Shown piece by piece: positions 6,009-6,825 of a stretch of DNA of 6,825 nt (positions within the stretch are counted from its first letter, which is position 1; each line of letters begins with the position of its first letter). The position numbers were made by a program, and so were the translations under genes. Source of the stretch: Phycisphaerales bacterium (GTDB lineage Bacteria > Planctomycetota > Phycisphaerae > Phycisphaerales > UBA1924); NCBI GenBank assembly GCA_030680655.1, contig JAUXUZ010000468.1:1-6825 (forward strand). Direction: 5' to 3'. The notes below the pieces were generated by a model. It ran no database searches, was not told the DNA's origin, and saw only the letters and a list, made by a program, of their open reading frames with translations.

Positions 6009-6791
6009 ATGGCGCGTAAGAACCACGCTGGCAAGGAGCCCCCGTCCCGCCTCCCCACTCCCACTGGCGCTGCGCAGCTCTCCGAGGCGATCGCAGAGAT
6101 CAAAGGGTTCGACGTTGAGTTTCAGGCCCTCCTCGACACGGTCGGGCGTACGCACCGCGAGCGGTACCTGGCGATCGTCGAGCGCACCGACTGGTACTGC
6201 GCCAACCACCTCCAGCCGCTGCACGGCGAGTACGCGCTCTACTGCCGCGTGATGGCGGCGGCGTTGTGCGGCAAGCGCTCACCCGTGGTCGAAGGGAAGG
6301 CCTCGCCCCAGGGGTGGGCGGCGGCGATCGTGGCGGCGCTGGGGTTTGTGAATTTCCTGAGCGATCCGGACTTTCCGCCGGTCAAGACAATTGCGGAGGT
6401 CGCGGCCGGGTTCGGGGTTTCGGAGTCGAGCATGCAGGCCAAGAGCAGGCAAATCCGCAAGCTGCTGGGCCTGGGCCAGTTTGACCCGGAGTGGACGCTG
6501 CCGAGCCTGATGATGCGCAACCCACTGGTGTGGATGCTCGAGTCGCCCTCGGGGATGATCGTGGACATCCGCTCGCGCCCGCGCTCCGAGCAGGTATTGG
6601 CGTTCGAAGCGGGGTTGATCCCCTTCGTGCCCGCAGATGAAGCGGGTGGAGATGACGAAAGCGCGTCAACGCAGATCGTTGTGAAGTCGGACCAGGCGGA
6701 AGGAGTCGTAGGCTCGATCGGGCACAGCGGAGCGCGGGCAAAGCCATCGCTCCCAGACCCAACGAGTCAAAGCGATCTGTGGAACGCGTAA
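6009..6791 (+). CDS. DUF6398 domain protein with a helix-turn-helix-like segment
   Basis: Encodes 260 residues with a clear ATG and ribosome binding site and a TAA stop. Residues about 55-210 match my recollection of DUF6398. They include a CANHLQPLHGEYALYCR helix, a WAAAIVAALGFVNFL block (from residue 103), then TIAEVAAGFGVSESSMQAKS (127-146) that looks like a helix-turn-helix, continuing into RQIRKLLGL. The conserved FDPEWTLPS block (158-166), PLVWMLE and the VDIRSRPRSEQVLAFEAGLI and PFVPAD end follow. The N-terminal 20 and C-terminal 50 residues are polar and probably disordered. The molecular function of the family is unknown to me. The helix-turn-helix suggests nucleic-acid binding, and its place directly behind a Mod gene, possibly in the same transcript, suggests a link to restriction-modification, but only as inference. 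The gene itself looks intact. Confidence 0.8.
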   Translation: MARKNHAGKEPPSRLPTPTGAAQLSEAIAEIKGFDVEFQALLDTVGRTHRERYLAIVERTDWYCANHLQPLHGEYALYCRVMAAALCGKRSPVVEGKASPQGWAAAIVAALGFVNFLSDPDFPPVKTIAEVAAGFGVSESSMQAKSRQIRKLLGLGQFDPEWTLPSLMMRNPLVWMLESPSGMIVDIRSRPRSEQVLAFEAGLIPFVPADEAGGDDESASTQIVVKSDQAEGVVGSIGHSGARAKPSLPDPTSQSDLWNA

Positions 6792-6811
6792 GCGATCAGA
6801 GCGTTTGGGCT

Positions 6812-6825
6812 GGGGGGGGGGGGGG
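6812..6825. other. Poly-G run at the window's right edge
   Basis: Fourteen consecutive G bases end the window, 20 bp after the DUF6398 stop codon. Such runs at a contig end are often a sequencing artefact (no-signal bases in two-colour chemistry) rather than genomic sequence. I see no gene in 6792-6825. Confidence 0.7.

Overview
The window is GC-rich DNA that looks like a draft or metagenome-derived contig from a planctomycete of the Phycisphaerae type. The best lineage evidence is the C-terminus of the secreted protein at 3105-4481. It carries two copies of a 'D-[IV]-G-x-Q-G-G-x-x-G-x-D-G-x-L-[ND]-x-N-D-F' repeat and ends in Asn-Gly-Cys-Arg, the 'GC-type dockerin' tail common in that class. 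High G+C, alternative start codons and a 14-base poly-G run at the right edge fit this picture. The poly-G run is also a warning about sequence or assembly quality.

Left part (1-2817): a minus-strand gene that runs off the left edge encodes a membrane-anchored endonuclease/exonuclease/phosphatase (EEP) family protein. Divergent from it is a plus-strand SAM-dependent methyltransferase of the phospholipid N-methyltransferase type. A perfect 11-bp hairpin terminator follows, and then a convergent minus-strand gene for an Ala/Pro-rich lipoprotein of unknown function. These three look like ordinary envelope or housekeeping genes and need not work together.

Middle (2818-4481): a 287-bp AT-richer divergent intergenic region lies upstream of a secreted 458-residue protein. 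I read its catalytic domain as a distant bacterial relative of GH56 hyaluronidases: it has the Asp-x-Glu pair and the same order of surrounding blocks. It is followed by the dockerin-like tail. GH56 is known mainly from animals, so this is the most interesting intact gene here.

Right part (4482-6825): remnants of a type III-like DNA methyltransferase (Mod) occur as three blocks. A short plus-strand piece starts within about 6 bp of the stop codon of the secreted gene. An 858-bp middle piece lies in inverted orientation. A plus-strand 3' piece ends with the natural stop. Re-inverting the middle piece restores one continuous frame (IGD|ENVHLV... and ...ALTV|LPVRINAD). Even then the gene lacks its 5' end, with the DPPY motif, and appears to lack a central block, with the FxGSGTT motif, that is spliced out in frame at about 5153-5158. 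The 3' piece also carries a 66-bp in-frame element made of two tight hairpins between GGTACC copies, comparable in style to protein-coding palindromic repeats. A well-formed DUF6398 gene follows 37 bp downstream, probably as part of the same operon.

The Mod region is either a freshly rearranged, inactive restriction-modification locus or a mis-assembly. The sequence alone cannot decide between them. No rRNA, tRNA, CRISPR array, transposase or recombinase gene was recognised.
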